Origin: Chamaecrista fasciculata
Lineage: Eukaryota; Streptophyta; Magnoliopsida; Fabales; Fabaceae
Assembly: GCA_003254925.1 (NCBI GenBank)
Contig: QANZ01037222.1
Coordinates: forward strand, 1-64,000
DNA: 64,000 nucleotides
Reading direction: 5' to 3'
Notes under the pieces: model-generated
Told to the model about the DNA's origin: nothing
The model's database searches: none
The model's input: the letters and a program-made list of their open reading frames with translations, nothing else
Program-made: the position numbers and the translations under genes
Shown here: positions 42,523 to 52,664 of the stretch, one piece after another
Layout: each line of letters starts with the position of its first letter
Numbering within the stretch: position 1 is the first letter of the stretch

Positions 42523-43082
42523 AACTGACTGTCTGCAAGGTTGAAGAGCTTAGAGGTGTTACAGGATGACAGAGGGTAAGAATTTTTTTTATGCTTGGTT
42601 TAGTTGGCTGTATTCACACTGACAAGAAGCAAAGTTGTTATTATATAATATCGGATACATATTCTTCATGTGAAGAAAATTGGGGTTGAGTTGATAATTG
42701 AAGCCTTTCAATTCCTAATTTTGTCTCATTATTTTTCTATTGGTAAATGATTTAAATAGGAAAGTTCCATCTAATATCCTATTTTTTTGAGAAGATGAGT
42801 CCTGATTTCAAAGCTATTTTTGTAAATATCCAAAGGTTGTAAATATCCCAGCTCGCGCCCACGCGCCGGCGCGTGAGAGAGTGTGCGTCGCTGTTTTTTC
42901 GCCACCGTCACTTTCGATCTACTTTCCGGCGTATTTCCGGCCATTTCCGACCATCACCCGATGGTTTCAGCCGCTTGTGGTGGTTTCGGTCACTTGAAGG
43001 TGCTCGTTTGTTTGTCTCTTCTCTAGGTTGAGCATTTGATATTTTGTTTCTTTGGTTGTGCATCAATTTGGGAGCTTAGACT
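42523..43082 (+). other. Junction sequence and leader of Copia Z
   Basis: After RF1 homology ends, about 300 bp of AT-rich DNA show no recognised feature. At 42850-42970 a GC-richer leader with CGCGCCCACGCGCCGGCGCG begins, like those of other Copia elements here. I could not find an LTR end or an iMet primer site, so the 5' border of Copia Z is unknown. Confidence 0.45.
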
Positions 43083-43416
43083 ATGTCGTCTTCATTTGCT
43101 ACCCGTGACAGTACTGCAGCCAACTTGACCAGTGAGGAATTAAAGAAATTGAAGAGTTTGTTGAACACTCTAGCACCACCCCCTAATTTAGGTAATTTCC
43201 CTACGGTGTTCTCAGGTATATCTTCTCAATCTTCTCAACTTTCACCCTGCTTTTCCTCTTTTTCTAATGTTTCGGATAAAGCCCTTTGTGATACCTGGAT
43301 CATTGATTCAGGGGCCTTTGATCATATGACCAATTCCTTTCATAAATTCATCTCCTATATCTCATGTCCTAGCACTCGAAAAATCAGCCTAGCAGATGGT
43401 TCAGCTACTACTGTAG
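43083..43416 (+). pseudogene. Copia Z protease region (gag-less 5' end of pol)
   Basis: The ATG at 43083 follows the leader directly and opens MSSSFATRDSTAAN..., a Leu-rich stretch (SEELKKLKSLLNTL) and the protease WIIDSGAFDHMTN. No capsid or zinc knuckle precedes it. At 43417 an Athila-like element interrupts the frame; pol resumes at 52665. The layout (leader, ATG, short Leu-rich stretch, DSGA protease) is the same as in the element at 21368-25874. Confidence 0.85.
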
Positions 43417-44868
43417 TGATTAGCCCAAAAGTGAACAAGTTATTTGACCTTCTTTTGGTATGTTTATAATAATAATATATTAGAATTAGACCAATTAATA
43501 TGCTAAGGGCAACACTAAGGTATGGTGGAATGAAGTGGATAAAATACGTTAATTAGCGTTATTTATTGTATTTTATAAATAAGTTCTACTTAATGGTTTA
43601 TTCAGTGTTTTAGATATCTAAACAGGGCCAAACCAAGAGGGAAATATCAGAATATTCTAGAAAATCGCGTTGAGCACAGAATATCTCTGCGCTGCCATGT
43701 GGGCTGCCAGCCCAGACACGGGATTCACACAGCTCAGGACTATTCTGGAATATGACGTTAGCAGATAAGCTTCAGAAGACTTTTGATCTGCGCCGCCTCT
43801 TTGAGCCAGCGGCTCAGATTGGAAATCTCGCGGCTCAGAATATTCAGAAGCAATAGAGTATGTTTTGCACGGCTACGATTCAAGATACGAAGATATAATC
43901 GAAATATCGCAGATATTTCGCTGCGCCTTCGTATTGGGCCGCCGGCGCAGCCCACAGCCCAGAGGTGAAAATTTCCCCTTGACTTGCGGATCAAGCACAC
44001 TACTCCACACTATAAATAGATGTCGTCATTCTACGCTCAGAGCACCAATTTACGAAGAAAACTCCAATTCTCTCTTTAGAATAGAATAGTTCTCATCTTA
44101 GAGCATGAGTAACTAAGTAGGTAGATACTTGAGGAATACCTCAAGGATGTGACTTGAGTTCACCATGTTTCGTTGTTAAGTCCAGATGTTGATGTTGCAT
44201 TTATGAGGTATGACTAACTCTTTCAAGTGTACTCGTTAAAGTTCGTTATATATAAGTAGTAGATAATATTTTGTTAAAGTAATGGGACATTGACATTCCC
44301 GGAGTCTGTCTCTCTCACGATTAACGAAGTAGCTCTTTAGGGTTTGGTAAAGGGTGGTTTACAATATTTTATTTGCATATTAGGAGCGCCATTGATATAT
44401 ATATATATATGGTTGTTTATTGTTCCGATGTGACAATAATATAGATTGTCCCGAAGAGCTTTGGCAAATAGCTTATGAATCCAGTCTCGGATGAGTTATC
44501 TATCCTAACTTGTATCCTCTCTATTGTTTGATTGATTGTGTTTATAGTTTAAATGCATGTTCTAACATAGAAAAATAATTGCATATTTATTATCTAATCT
44601 TTATAATGAATGAACTATGATTCTCTATCTTTAGGGTTTTCTCTCAAGTATTGTTTTGACTCATTAAGATATATTAAATCGTGACAACCCTCAAGAATAG
44701 AAGTTATAGTCTTCGTCACAATTTTTCTTACCTCATCACATTGAGTTCCGCGAGAGTTCGACCATGGGTGAACATCTATACTATATTTTAATAAGTATAG
44801 TTATACTTGCGAGGCTCGAGTATAATTAAATTTGACACGCTTGACACCTTACGACGAGTGTCCGGTCA
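43417..44868 (+). repeat. 5' LTR of Athila-like element 1
   Basis: 1,452 bp, TGATTAGCCC to GTGTCCGGTCA. It includes a TATA box, a TA run near 44395-44410 and CGCGAGAGTTCGACC near the end, as in the 3' LTR. Confidence 0.9.
44011..44018 (+). promoter_or_regulatory. TATA box in 5' LTR of Athila-like element 1
   Basis: TATAAATA after CACTACTCCACAC; conserved at 51848-51855 in the 3' LTR and at 60673-60680 in the second element. Confidence 0.75.
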
Positions 44869-44873
44869 AGTTT

Positions 44874-44891
44874 TGGCGTCGTTGCCGGGTA
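44874..44891 (+). other. Primer binding site, tRNA-Asp type
   Basis: TGGCGTCGTTGCCGGGTA, five bases after the LTR end; close to the Asp-tRNA primer site typical of Athila/Tat Gypsy elements (usually TGGCGCCGTTGCCGGGGA). Confidence 0.85.
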
Positions 44892-45226
44892 ACTCTTTCT
44901 TGAGTTCCTCAGAAAATTGTGATTTATTTTTGAGTCTTTTTCTTTTCGAGTCTTTGTTTTTAGTTTTGAGTTTTTATTTTTTTTAGTTAAGTCAAAATTT
45001 TATTATTATTATTATTTTTAATCTTGTTTTTATTTTGAGTCTTTTATTATTTGTTTAATTTGTTTGAGTCTATTTTTTTATTTATTTTATTGAGTCTTTA
45101 TTTTTTTTCTTTTATTATTATTCTTTCTAGTATATATGCTTAGGAAACCTATAGCCTTTAGTTCCCCTAGATCCAGATTTGAATAAAACACTAAGATCCA
45201 TAAAAAAGAATAAAAGAGTAGAACAA
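44892..45226 (+). other. AT-rich leader of Athila-like element 1
   Basis: T-rich leader with TATTATTATTATT near 45000. The ATG at 45138 opens only a 16-codon frame (MLRKPIAFSS...) that stops at about 45186. Confidence 0.6.
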
Positions 45227-47434
45227 ATGGAAAATTCAGGCAATAATCGTAGGTTAGATAATCAAGAACGGGAAGAAGTTCGCCAAAATCAAGGTCTAGA
45301 CAATGGACAACCTAGACCGCGAAGATTTATAAGAGAAGCATCTCAATCTAACGAACAGTATGAGGTTCGGCGAAATGTGTTCCCTCAAATTCAAACGGAC
45401 TTTGAGATCAAAGGACCACTTTTCAATGGATTACCTAAGTTTCATGGGTTGACTAGTGAAAATTCTTTTACTCACTTGAATAATTTGTATCTTCACTGCC
45501 GAACCATGAAACCGCCAGCACCAAGCATAGAGGATGTGATGTGGAAAGTATTCCATCTCACACTCGAAGGTAAGGCGTTGGATTGGTGTACTCATCTAGG
45601 AACTTATGAACGGACAACTTACCTGTCTTGGGAAAATCTTAGAAGGTCATTTCTCGATAAGTACTTTTTCGAAGCCAAAGCATCTGCCGCTAAACAACAA
45701 ATCTCAGCCTTAGAACAACGAGATAACGAAACGTTACTCGAGTACCTAACTAGATACCAAGACCTTTTAGTTAAGTGTCCCAATCACCAATACACTGAGG
45801 AACAATTAGTGGAATACTGTTGTAGTGGACTCCTAGACGACGAGGCTGATCACATTGATGCCGCGTCTAATGGATCCATTACAAAGTTAGATGTTGAGAC
45901 CGCGTGGGAACTAATCAAGGAAGTCGCCCTCAAGCAAGAAAACCGAAGAAGACGTACCCGTGCCGTCAAAGGAATAGCAACCAATGAGTTAGACCCGATG
46001 ATGGAAAAGTTGGCATCCGACATGGACAGTCTAGCCATAGCTGTCAAGGAGATGAATGCCAAATTAGCCTCTTCGCCAAGAAAAGTCGCTCTTGTAACCG
46101 CACCTTGCTCCGTGTGCGATTCATATCAACATGGAAGTAGGGAGTGTCCCTATCAACCCGAGGAAGTTTCGGCCATGTATCAACAAGGCCCTAGTCAATT
46201 TCCTAGAAGATTTGATAATAGATTTAGGACTGGAAATTATTTCCAAAACCAAAGCTTTAATAACCCAGCTCCTCAAAGACAAAATTTCTCTTCAAACAAA
46301 ACTGACACTCAACTCCTCATTAGGAAGTTTGAAGAATCCAAAGCTCGAACTTCGAAGAGATTCGATGATTTTGGGCAAAGGATCGATCTTCTTTCTAAAG
46401 AGATGGATGTTATGAAAAGGAAGTACAATGATCTTGAACAAGCTTTTGTTCGAGCTACCGATGTTAAAGTAAACAACATTAGTGCCCCTAGTAGTTCTAA
46501 GGCAGTTCATGCCATTACCACTAGAGAAACCGAACCTGTAGAAAATCCTGTTCAAGAGACCTTAGTGCAACCCCTAGAAGAGGCTGAGCCTGAAGAAATA
46601 TTCATAGAGATCAAAGGTGGAGAAAACTTTAAGGCTATGATAGAAAAGCACCCTAGGTATGCCCAATTCTTCTTTGGTTTTAACTATAAGAAGGAAAAGG
46701 AAGAAACTCCTATTGTGAATGAATTGGAAACTAAGGTAGAAACTAAGGTAGAAGACCTGCCATTTCCAAGCTCTCATGTAATGACTAAGGAACAATTAAA
46801 GGATAAAATGGATAAGGAACTAGAAGACTTATTAGGAAAAGTAAAAGTCACTCCACCCTTATTAAATTTGGTTAGGAAAGTCCCTAGGTACACCAAAGTA
46901 TTTAAAGACTTAGTTGAGAAAAGGAAAACATCTCAAAAGAAACTTCAACTAAGCCGTACCATTTCAGCCCTTTTAAACCCTAAGATACCTATAAAACGCA
47001 AGGATCCTCGCTCATTCACCTTCCCTTGCATGATAGGAAAAGCCATAGTCAATGGAGCATTGTTGGACTTAGGAGCAGCTATCAATGTTATGCCCAAGTC
47101 AGTCTATGATTCTTTGAATATGGATGGACTTAAGGACACAGGCTTGATTCTGCAATTAGCCGACAAAAACAGCAGACATCCCCTAGGAATAGTAGAAGAT
47201 GTCTTGGTCAAGGTGAAAGGTCTAATCTTTCCCGCTGACTTTTTTGTCCTAGACACCGGTGGCAATAGAGCTACCGATTACACTATAATTTTAGGCAGAC
47301 CTTTCCTACGGACCGCTAATGTCAATATTAGCATGAAGGATGGAAAGATCACAATGGATAATAGACATCAAAACATCGCACTCACGATGTACGAGGCAGA
47401 GAAATCCGATGAACACTCCGTGTTGGAAACATGA
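45227..47434 (+). CDS. Athila-like gag-protease, truncated by stop
   Basis: The frame extends upstream to a TTG at 45179, but the first ATG is 45227. Gag capsid lies at about residues 60-250 (FEIKGPLFNGLPKFHGL, SWENLRRSFLDKYF, LVKCPNHQYTEEQL). A CCHC knuckle CSVCDSYQHGSREC is near 46107. A coiled, charged region follows, then the retroviral-type protease NGALLDLGAAINVMPKS (about 47055-47105) and ILGRPFLRTANVNISM. A TGA at 47432-47434 ends the frame where the homologous minus-strand copy (62410-62420) has an Arg codon. Beyond it the element never reaches RT. The gag and protease style is Athila. Confidence 0.9.
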   Translation: MENSGNNRRLDNQEREEVRQNQGLDNGQPRPRRFIREASQSNEQYEVRRNVFPQIQTDFEIKGPLFNGLPKFHGLTSENSFTHLNNLYLHCRTMKPPAPSIEDVMWKVFHLTLEGKALDWCTHLGTYERTTYLSWENLRRSFLDKYFFEAKASAAKQQISALEQRDNETLLEYLTRYQDLLVKCPNHQYTEEQLVEYCCSGLLDDEADHIDAASNGSITKLDVETAWELIKEVALKQENRRRRTRAVKGIATNELDPMMEKLASDMDSLAIAVKEMNAKLASSPRKVALVTAPCSVCDSYQHGSRECPYQPEEVSAMYQQGPSQFPRRFDNRFRTGNYFQNQSFNNPAPQRQNFSSNKTDTQLLIRKFEESKARTSKRFDDFGQRIDLLSKEMDVMKRKYNDLEQAFVRATDVKVNNISAPSSSKAVHAITTRETEPVENPVQETLVQPLEEAEPEEIFIEIKGGENFKAMIEKHPRYAQFFFGFNYKKEKEETPIVNELETKVETKVEDLPFPSSHVMTKEQLKDKMDKELEDLLGKVKVTPPLLNLVRKVPRYTKVFKDLVEKRKTSQKKLQLSRTISALLNPKIPIKRKDPRSFTFPCMIGKAIVNGALLDLGAAINVMPKSVYDSLNMDGLKDTGLILQLADKNSRHPLGIVEDVLVKVKGLIFPADFFVLDTGGNRATDYTIILGRPFLRTANVNISMKDGKITMDNRHQNIALTMYEAEKSDEHSVLET

Positions 47435-47740
47435 AGTATTTGTACATCCAACAAAACCCTAGGAGAAAGGCCTAAGAAGGAGGAACTTGAGTTTGAAAGA
47501 ACCTCCTGACCCTGGCTTACATATACCTGAAACAGACCTTGGAGACATGAACATTAGTTCACTCTTCAAGGAAGAGGAGGAAGACCTCATAACTTCCAAA
47601 GTAAAAGAGAAACCAGCACTTAGCAAAAATATTTCCAAGCAAAAGGCTGTGTGACAGCCTGTGCACAAGACTAACCCAACTATAGCTCCATGCTAAAGTG
47701 TTTCTAATTTTGCAGACAAGGAGATAAGAGAAACAAAAAC
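47435..47740 (+). pseudogene. Broken continuation downstream of protease
   Basis: Degraded counterpart of the minus-strand text at 62110-62410 (SICTSNKTLGERPKREEL, ETDLGDMNISSLFKEEEED). It includes a small deletion near 47500 and a TGA near 47652 where the other copy has TGG. Confidence 0.7.
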
Positions 47741-48253
47741 ATGCTCTCCATGTGCTCATGCAAAAACTTAGGCATAGGTGCTGAATGCCTAAGTGATGAA
47801 GAATGGCTCCACAATGTAGATGCCGTGTGCAAGAACGCAACCGAAAGAATTCATGTGGACTTCATAGGCATAGACAAGGTGCTCGATCTGAAGATGAAAG
47901 GAATAACAATCGAAGATATGGATCAGCCCATTGGATCATTCGTTGATGATGCAGGGATCACGAAAAAAGGTACGCTCGCAAACAAATATGCACTTTATCG
48001 TCTTATCATGCGAGACTACTATTATAGGACCAAATATCATAAAACACGTAGTTTTAGGATAAATAAGAAAACTAGGTATCGACCACGCATAAAACATAAA
48101 AACCTTAAAAATAGGAAGGTGGTGCGAAACCCTATCCGAGCCACACTCTTCAAGGACGAGGATGGCAACCGATGTGGACAAAGCATCTCTGCCGAGCGAA
48201 GAATAGGTGGATACCTCATGAAAATCCGCCACGAAACCTTCAGGCCACCCTGA
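47741..48253 (+). CDS. Basic ORF downstream of protease, function unknown
   Basis: 170 codons from the ATG at 47741. The first part (MLSMCSCKNLGIGAEC, DEEWLHNVDAVCK) is shared with the minus-strand element at 61980-62110, where it is in frame with the protease, so it was probably the tail of the gag-protease polyprotein. The second half is Lys/Arg-rich (TRYRPRIKHKNLKNRKVVRN) and I do not recognise it. It occupies the place where RT would follow protease in a complete Athila. Confidence 0.55.
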   Translation: MLSMCSCKNLGIGAECLSDEEWLHNVDAVCKNATERIHVDFIGIDKVLDLKMKGITIEDMDQPIGSFVDDAGITKKGTLANKYALYRLIMRDYYYRTKYHKTRSFRINKKTRYRPRIKHKNLKNRKVVRNPIRATLFKDEDGNRCGQSISAERRIGGYLMKIRHETFRPP

Positions 48254-48291
48254 AGATGTTCCGCGATGCCTTTTTCCCACTTACACGGTTT

Positions 48292-48317
48292 TCGCGTAAG
48301 TGTGGGGGAAGAAGAGG
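48292..48317 (+). other. Internal polypurine-like tract
   Basis: GTAAGTGTGGGGGAAGAAGA, nearly the same as the tract preceding the 3' LTR (51261-51274). It follows the end of the coding part and may act as an additional plus-strand primer site, or be a relic. Confidence 0.5.
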
Positions 48318-49059
48318 GTTATCCCGACCCTAATTCGTAGTTTAGGACTCTAGAATTTGTATTAGACAAATTCTAGCAATTATTCATTCTTAGTACTTGT
48401 TTTTTTAGTTTTTAAATTTTTGTTAGAGTCTGGCAACCAAGTGTCAAGAATAAAAATTTTTAATTTTTGTTTTTGCGCTGGCACCTGTGCCGGCGGCGCA
48501 CCTGGCGGCTCAACGTCAAATTATTTGAGGAGTTTAATCGCGATTAAACTCTATCAAATCTGATTTAAATCGTGCGGATTTGACGAATATATTAGGAATA
48601 TCTTAGATTTACACCCTATAAATACCCCATCAAACCTCTAGGCTTCTCACAACTCTCATATTCACTTTTTTAAACTTCCAAAGCTCCTAGAACACTTTCT
48701 TAAAAGCTAAAATCCTTCTCTTTTCAAGTTTCCTCTCAAATCCAAGGTAAGTCTTTTCGATTTTTCGTGAATTCGCTAGGAACTTTTAGGATAGGATCTT
48801 TTCTGAAAATCGACTTTAGGACTTCTATATGTTAACAAAAGGGTAATTCGAAGCCTTGCTGTCGAACTTTTGAAAAAGTCACAAAAATATTTTGCGCTGG
48901 CTTCTGAGCCGGCGACGCAACTCGACGGCGTAGCCCCAAATTAGAATTTTGTTTGATCGATCGAGTTTTCAGAGGATTTGAGATGAGTTTGTAGTGTCTA
49001 GATCGTTTTTCGAAGAGTTTTCCAGATTCTCGATAATTATAATTATTAACCTGTAGATC
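48318..49059 (+). promoter_or_regulatory. Putative internal promoter and spliced leader of the extra ORF
   Basis: TATAAATA at 48617-48624 (context CACCCTATAAATACC) sits about 440 bp before the extra ORF and is followed by CT-rich leader. AAG|GTAAGT at 48747 and CTGTAG at 49051-49056 would define a 310-bp intron ending four bases before the ATG at 49060. This suggests the ORF is made from its own spliced transcript. Evidence is motif-based only. Confidence 0.5.
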
Positions 49060-49989
49060 ATGATTATCGCCAAGAACGCTACGTTTCTTTTGGAAAGAGG
49101 AGTGGATCTCTCTGATCCTCACATGGAGCTACTTGCCCGGATTGTTTGTCAAAACGACATGGCACGAGTCTTCGAGCCCCCTTGTAGGGCAAGCATTCTC
49201 CTAGTCAATGAATTTTACAAAAACGCCAGCCTGTTCCGTCTCCATGCAGTTCCCCTTCAAGGAAAACTCGTTGATTGCTCTCCTTCCGCAATCAACAAAC
49301 TTTTCAAGCTCCCAAAAGTCTCCAATTGCTCGTTTCAAGCCCTCCGTCCGTCACTTCAAGACGCTAGACGAATGCTTAATGGCATTGGTTGGGTTTGGAA
49401 TTTTGAAGGAGAGGAAGTTGGTTTCCCACCATCTTCCCTAACGCCTATTGAGCGGATTTTGCACAAGGTGATTAGTACAAAAATCTTGCCCACAAAACAC
49501 CAAGAGATGGTCACCCCCGATCAAGCTCGACTCTTAGTTTGTGTGCTTTATGGACATTCCGTGGATATTGGGAAAATCATTCATAATCAAATCCGTACCA
49601 ATATTCATAAACGATTTGTCCACAATCTATGGTACCCTAGTACCATATGTGCTCAAGCCCAACAAGCACGAGTGAAAATCCACCCAACCAAAAAATGTCT
49701 CGAGGGTCCCTTATCCGTTACTCTTAGTGAGGTGGCTTCACCTCTTGACGCGTATCCTAGGGAAAGCTCAGGCAGCAACTTCGTTCAGCAATTCGAGATC
49801 AATGTTTTTGAGACTATTGACACCGATTTAGAAGAGGATCCTGAGGAATATATTCCCCACTATTCTCCCGGTCCCGAGCATGAACCCACATTCCTTGAAA
49901 AGAAAGTGGCTAGTCTCGAACAAACGGTGGAGGATCTCCAAGCAACGATCTCAACCCTTCAAGCTCGTATGGACAATGGCAAAGCATAA
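49060..49989 (+). CDS. Extra ORF of Athila-like element (putative plant transposon protein domain)
   Basis: 309 codons, intact. The N-terminal part (RGVDLSDPHMELLARIV, ASILLVNEFYKNASLF, LQGKLVDCSPSAINKLFKLP) resembles the domain known as 'putative plant transposon protein', found as an additional ORF in the 3' region of Athila/Tat-type elements. It ends in an acidic stretch (DTDLEEDPEEY) and a short coiled coil (EKKVASLEQTVEDLQATIST). It is on the same strand as gag. Its role is unknown, and I see no signal peptide or membrane segment that would mark it as envelope-like. Confidence 0.7.
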   Translation: MIIAKNATFLLERGVDLSDPHMELLARIVCQNDMARVFEPPCRASILLVNEFYKNASLFRLHAVPLQGKLVDCSPSAINKLFKLPKVSNCSFQALRPSLQDARRMLNGIGWVWNFEGEEVGFPPSSLTPIERILHKVISTKILPTKHQEMVTPDQARLLVCVLYGHSVDIGKIIHNQIRTNIHKRFVHNLWYPSTICAQAQQARVKIHPTKKCLEGPLSVTLSEVASPLDAYPRESSGSNFVQQFEINVFETIDTDLEEDPEEYIPHYSPGPEHEPTFLEKKVASLEQTVEDLQATISTLQARMDNGKA

Positions 49990-51274
49990 TATATTTACGA
50001 AATCTAGAACACGATAGGGAATAGTCAAAAACTTTTTGGTTTTAATCTAAACATTTTATAAACTTAAATTTTTAAAATTTTTATTTTCCTATTTTTAGTG
50101 CTTGATTTAAATTTACTTCACTTATTATTTTTCACTTTTTGAGTAGAATTCGAATTAGTCGAATTTTTAATATGATTAGAGTATTGAGTTAATAATTCTA
50201 TATTCATGATAAGAGTTTTAGTCTTAGTTATTTTCTATAGCCTTTGAATAATCTAAGTATTTTTCTAAGTTTAGTAGTATTGTTTGATTTTTATAGACCA
50301 ATTTGAGAGAAACTCAGCCTAGTTGGAAGATTAAGCCTATATATAATACATAATATATAATATATACCTACATATAGACATATTAGTCTCTTTGCTTTGT
50401 CTTCTCTAGAATTTGTCTTAATTCTTGGTTAAAGCTTATTAGATTTAATGACTATTAATATGATAGAGGCATTTGTTTCTTCAACCCCTTTATCCCAAAC
50501 ACTAGCCAGTTACCAAATGTATCCTTTGTTAGCCCCTTTGAGTCTATACACTAAGGTGTACTTATAAACTTTCTCGTAGAGATGGACTTTTCAATTCAAT
50601 TCTCAAAGGTGAATTTAGCTAGCAAAGTTATTAGAAAAAAAAATATATATATATAAAAGTCGAGCAAGCAAAAGTATCTTTGAGAAAGCTCAAATACTAA
50701 AAATATTATCATAAGAGCCTATAAAGAGAAAAAGACTGGCCAGTCAAAAGAGTAGAGTTCTGTGCCAAATGACTCAAATGAGCCTTATAGTGAGCTAGCT
50801 ACTTTCTTTGGATAAGTGGAGTTGAATTGTTAAGAAAAACTTGAAGAGAAATTTTTAAAGTAAACACCAATTTCCTTTCTTTTCTCCCTATATTTCTTTC
50901 CATATAAATATTAGCCTTTCCCATACATTACAACCCTATTAAAGTCCTCTTGATTAAGAATCATTATTTCACCTTAAGTGGAGACTTTCTGAATTTCTAC
51001 AAGCTTATGGTAGAAACTTATTCTAAGACATGACTAGAGAGAAATGATACCCAATTAGTGAGAAAAGTGATACACTTATGGAATTGGTCTTATGAAAATT
51101 GGATTAGACTACTTTACTTGGTTATTTGCTTAGTGAATTCTTTAGCTATAGTTTGTGACTATGTGCTAGCCTTGAATCATAAACTTGGGAAAGTTCCTTG
51201 ATTCTTTGGCATATTCTTTCTTCTTCTACTTCGTACCTTTGCTCAAGAGTGCAAAGTCTTAAGTGTGGGGGATT
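49990..51274 (+). other. 3' untranslated region and polypurine tract, Athila-like element 1
   Basis: Non-coding; homologous to 58985-60193 in the second element (shared TTTTCACTTTTTGAGTAGAA, GCCTTTCCCATACATTACAA). It ends in the purine tract AAGTGTGGGGGATT at 51261-51274, next to the LTR start. Confidence 0.8.
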
Positions 51275-52664
51275 TGATCAGCCCAAAAGTGAACAAGTTA
51301 TTTGGCCTTCTTTTGGTATGTTTATAATAATAATATATTAGAATTAGACTAATTAATATGCTAAGGGCAACACTAAGTTATGGTGGAATAAAGTGGATAA
51401 AATACGTTAATTAGCGTTATTTATTGTATTTTATAAATAGGTGCTACTTAATGGTTTATTAAGTGTTTCAGATATCCAAACAGGGTCAAACCAAGAGGGA
51501 AATATCTGAATATTCTAGAAAATCGCGTTGAGCATAGAATATCTCTACGCCGCCACGTGGGCCTCCGGCCCAGACACGGGATTCACACGGCTCAGGAATA
51601 TTCTAGAATTTGACGTCAGCAGATAAGCTTCAGAAGACTTTGGATTTGCGCCGCCTCTTTGAGCCAGCGGCTCAGAATATTCAGAAGCAGTAGAGTATGT
51701 TTTGCACGGCTACGATTCAAGATACGAAGATATAATCGAAATATCGCAGATATTTCGCTGCGCCTTCGTATTAGGACGCCGGCGCAGCCCACGACCTAGA
51801 GGTGAAAATTTCCCCTTGACTTGCGGATCAAGCACACTACTCCACACTATAAATAGAGGTCCTCATTCTATGCTCAGAGCACCAATTTACGAAGAAAACT
51901 CCAATTATCTCTTTAGAATAGAATAGTTCTCATTTTAGAGCATGAGTAACTAAGTAGGTAGATACTTGAGGAATACCTCAAGGATGTGACTTGAGTTCAC
52001 CATGTTTCGTTGTTAAGTCTAAATGTTGATGTTGCATTTATGAGGTATGACTAACTCTTTCAAGTGTACTTGTTAAAGTTCGTTATATATAAGTAGTAGA
52101 TCATATTTTGTTAAAGTAATGGACCTTGACATTCCCGGAGTCTGTCTCTCTCACGATTAACGAAATAGCTCTTTAGGGTTTGCTAAAGGGTGGTTTACAA
52201 TATCTTATTTGCATATTAGGAGCGCCATTGATATATATATATATATATGTTTGTTTATCGTTCCGATGTGACAATGATATAGATTGTCTCGAAGAGCTTT
52301 GGCAAATAGCTCATGAATCCAGTCTTGGATGAGTTACCTATCCTAACTTGTATCCTCTCTATTGTTTGATTGATTGCGTTTATAGTTTAAATGCATATTC
52401 TAACATAGAAAAGTAATTGCATATTTATTATCTAATCTTTATAAAGAATGAACTATGATAGTCAATCTCTAGGGTCTTCTCTCGAGGATTGTTTTGACTC
52501 ATTAAGATATATTAAATCGTGACAACCCTCAAGAATAGAAGTTATAGTCTTCGTCACAATTCTCCTTACCTCATCACATTGAGTTCCGCGAGAGTTCGAC
52601 CATGGGTGAAGATCTATACTATATTTTAATAAGTATAGTTATACTTGCGAGGCTCGAGTATAAT
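51275..52664 (+). repeat. 3' LTR of Athila-like element 1 (end truncated)
   Basis: Begins TGATCAGCCC and stops at CTCGAGTATAAT, about 40 bp short of the 5' LTR end; Copia Z sequence follows at once. It has a TATA box at 51848-51855 and a TA run near 52232-52247. Confidence 0.88.

Larger units (their letters stand above)
43417..52664 (+). mobile_element. Athila-like Gypsy element without RT or integrase, 9.2 kb
   Basis: LTRs 43417-44868 (1,452 bp) and 51275-52664 (the last about 40 bp missing), both beginning TGAT(T/C)AGCCCAAAAG and clearly similar. The primer site TGGCGTCGTTGCCGGG (Asp-tRNA type, as in Athila) is at 44874; the purine tract AAGTGTGGGGGA precedes 51275. The interior codes gag-protease (45227-47434), a downstream basic ORF and an extra ORF, with no reverse transcriptase, RNase H or integrase. 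It interrupts the Copia Z protease; because the right end is truncated no clean duplication can be shown. Confidence 0.9.

Noticed and set aside
47741..48253. Assigning the basic ORF to ribosomal or other nucleic-acid-binding families
   Set aside because: Only Lys/Arg richness supports it; the N-terminal part is clearly a gag-protease tail, so no function is claimed.
49060..49989. Calling the extra ORF an envelope protein
   Set aside because: No signal peptide, transmembrane segment or cleavage site is visible; the text fits the plant transposon-associated domain better.
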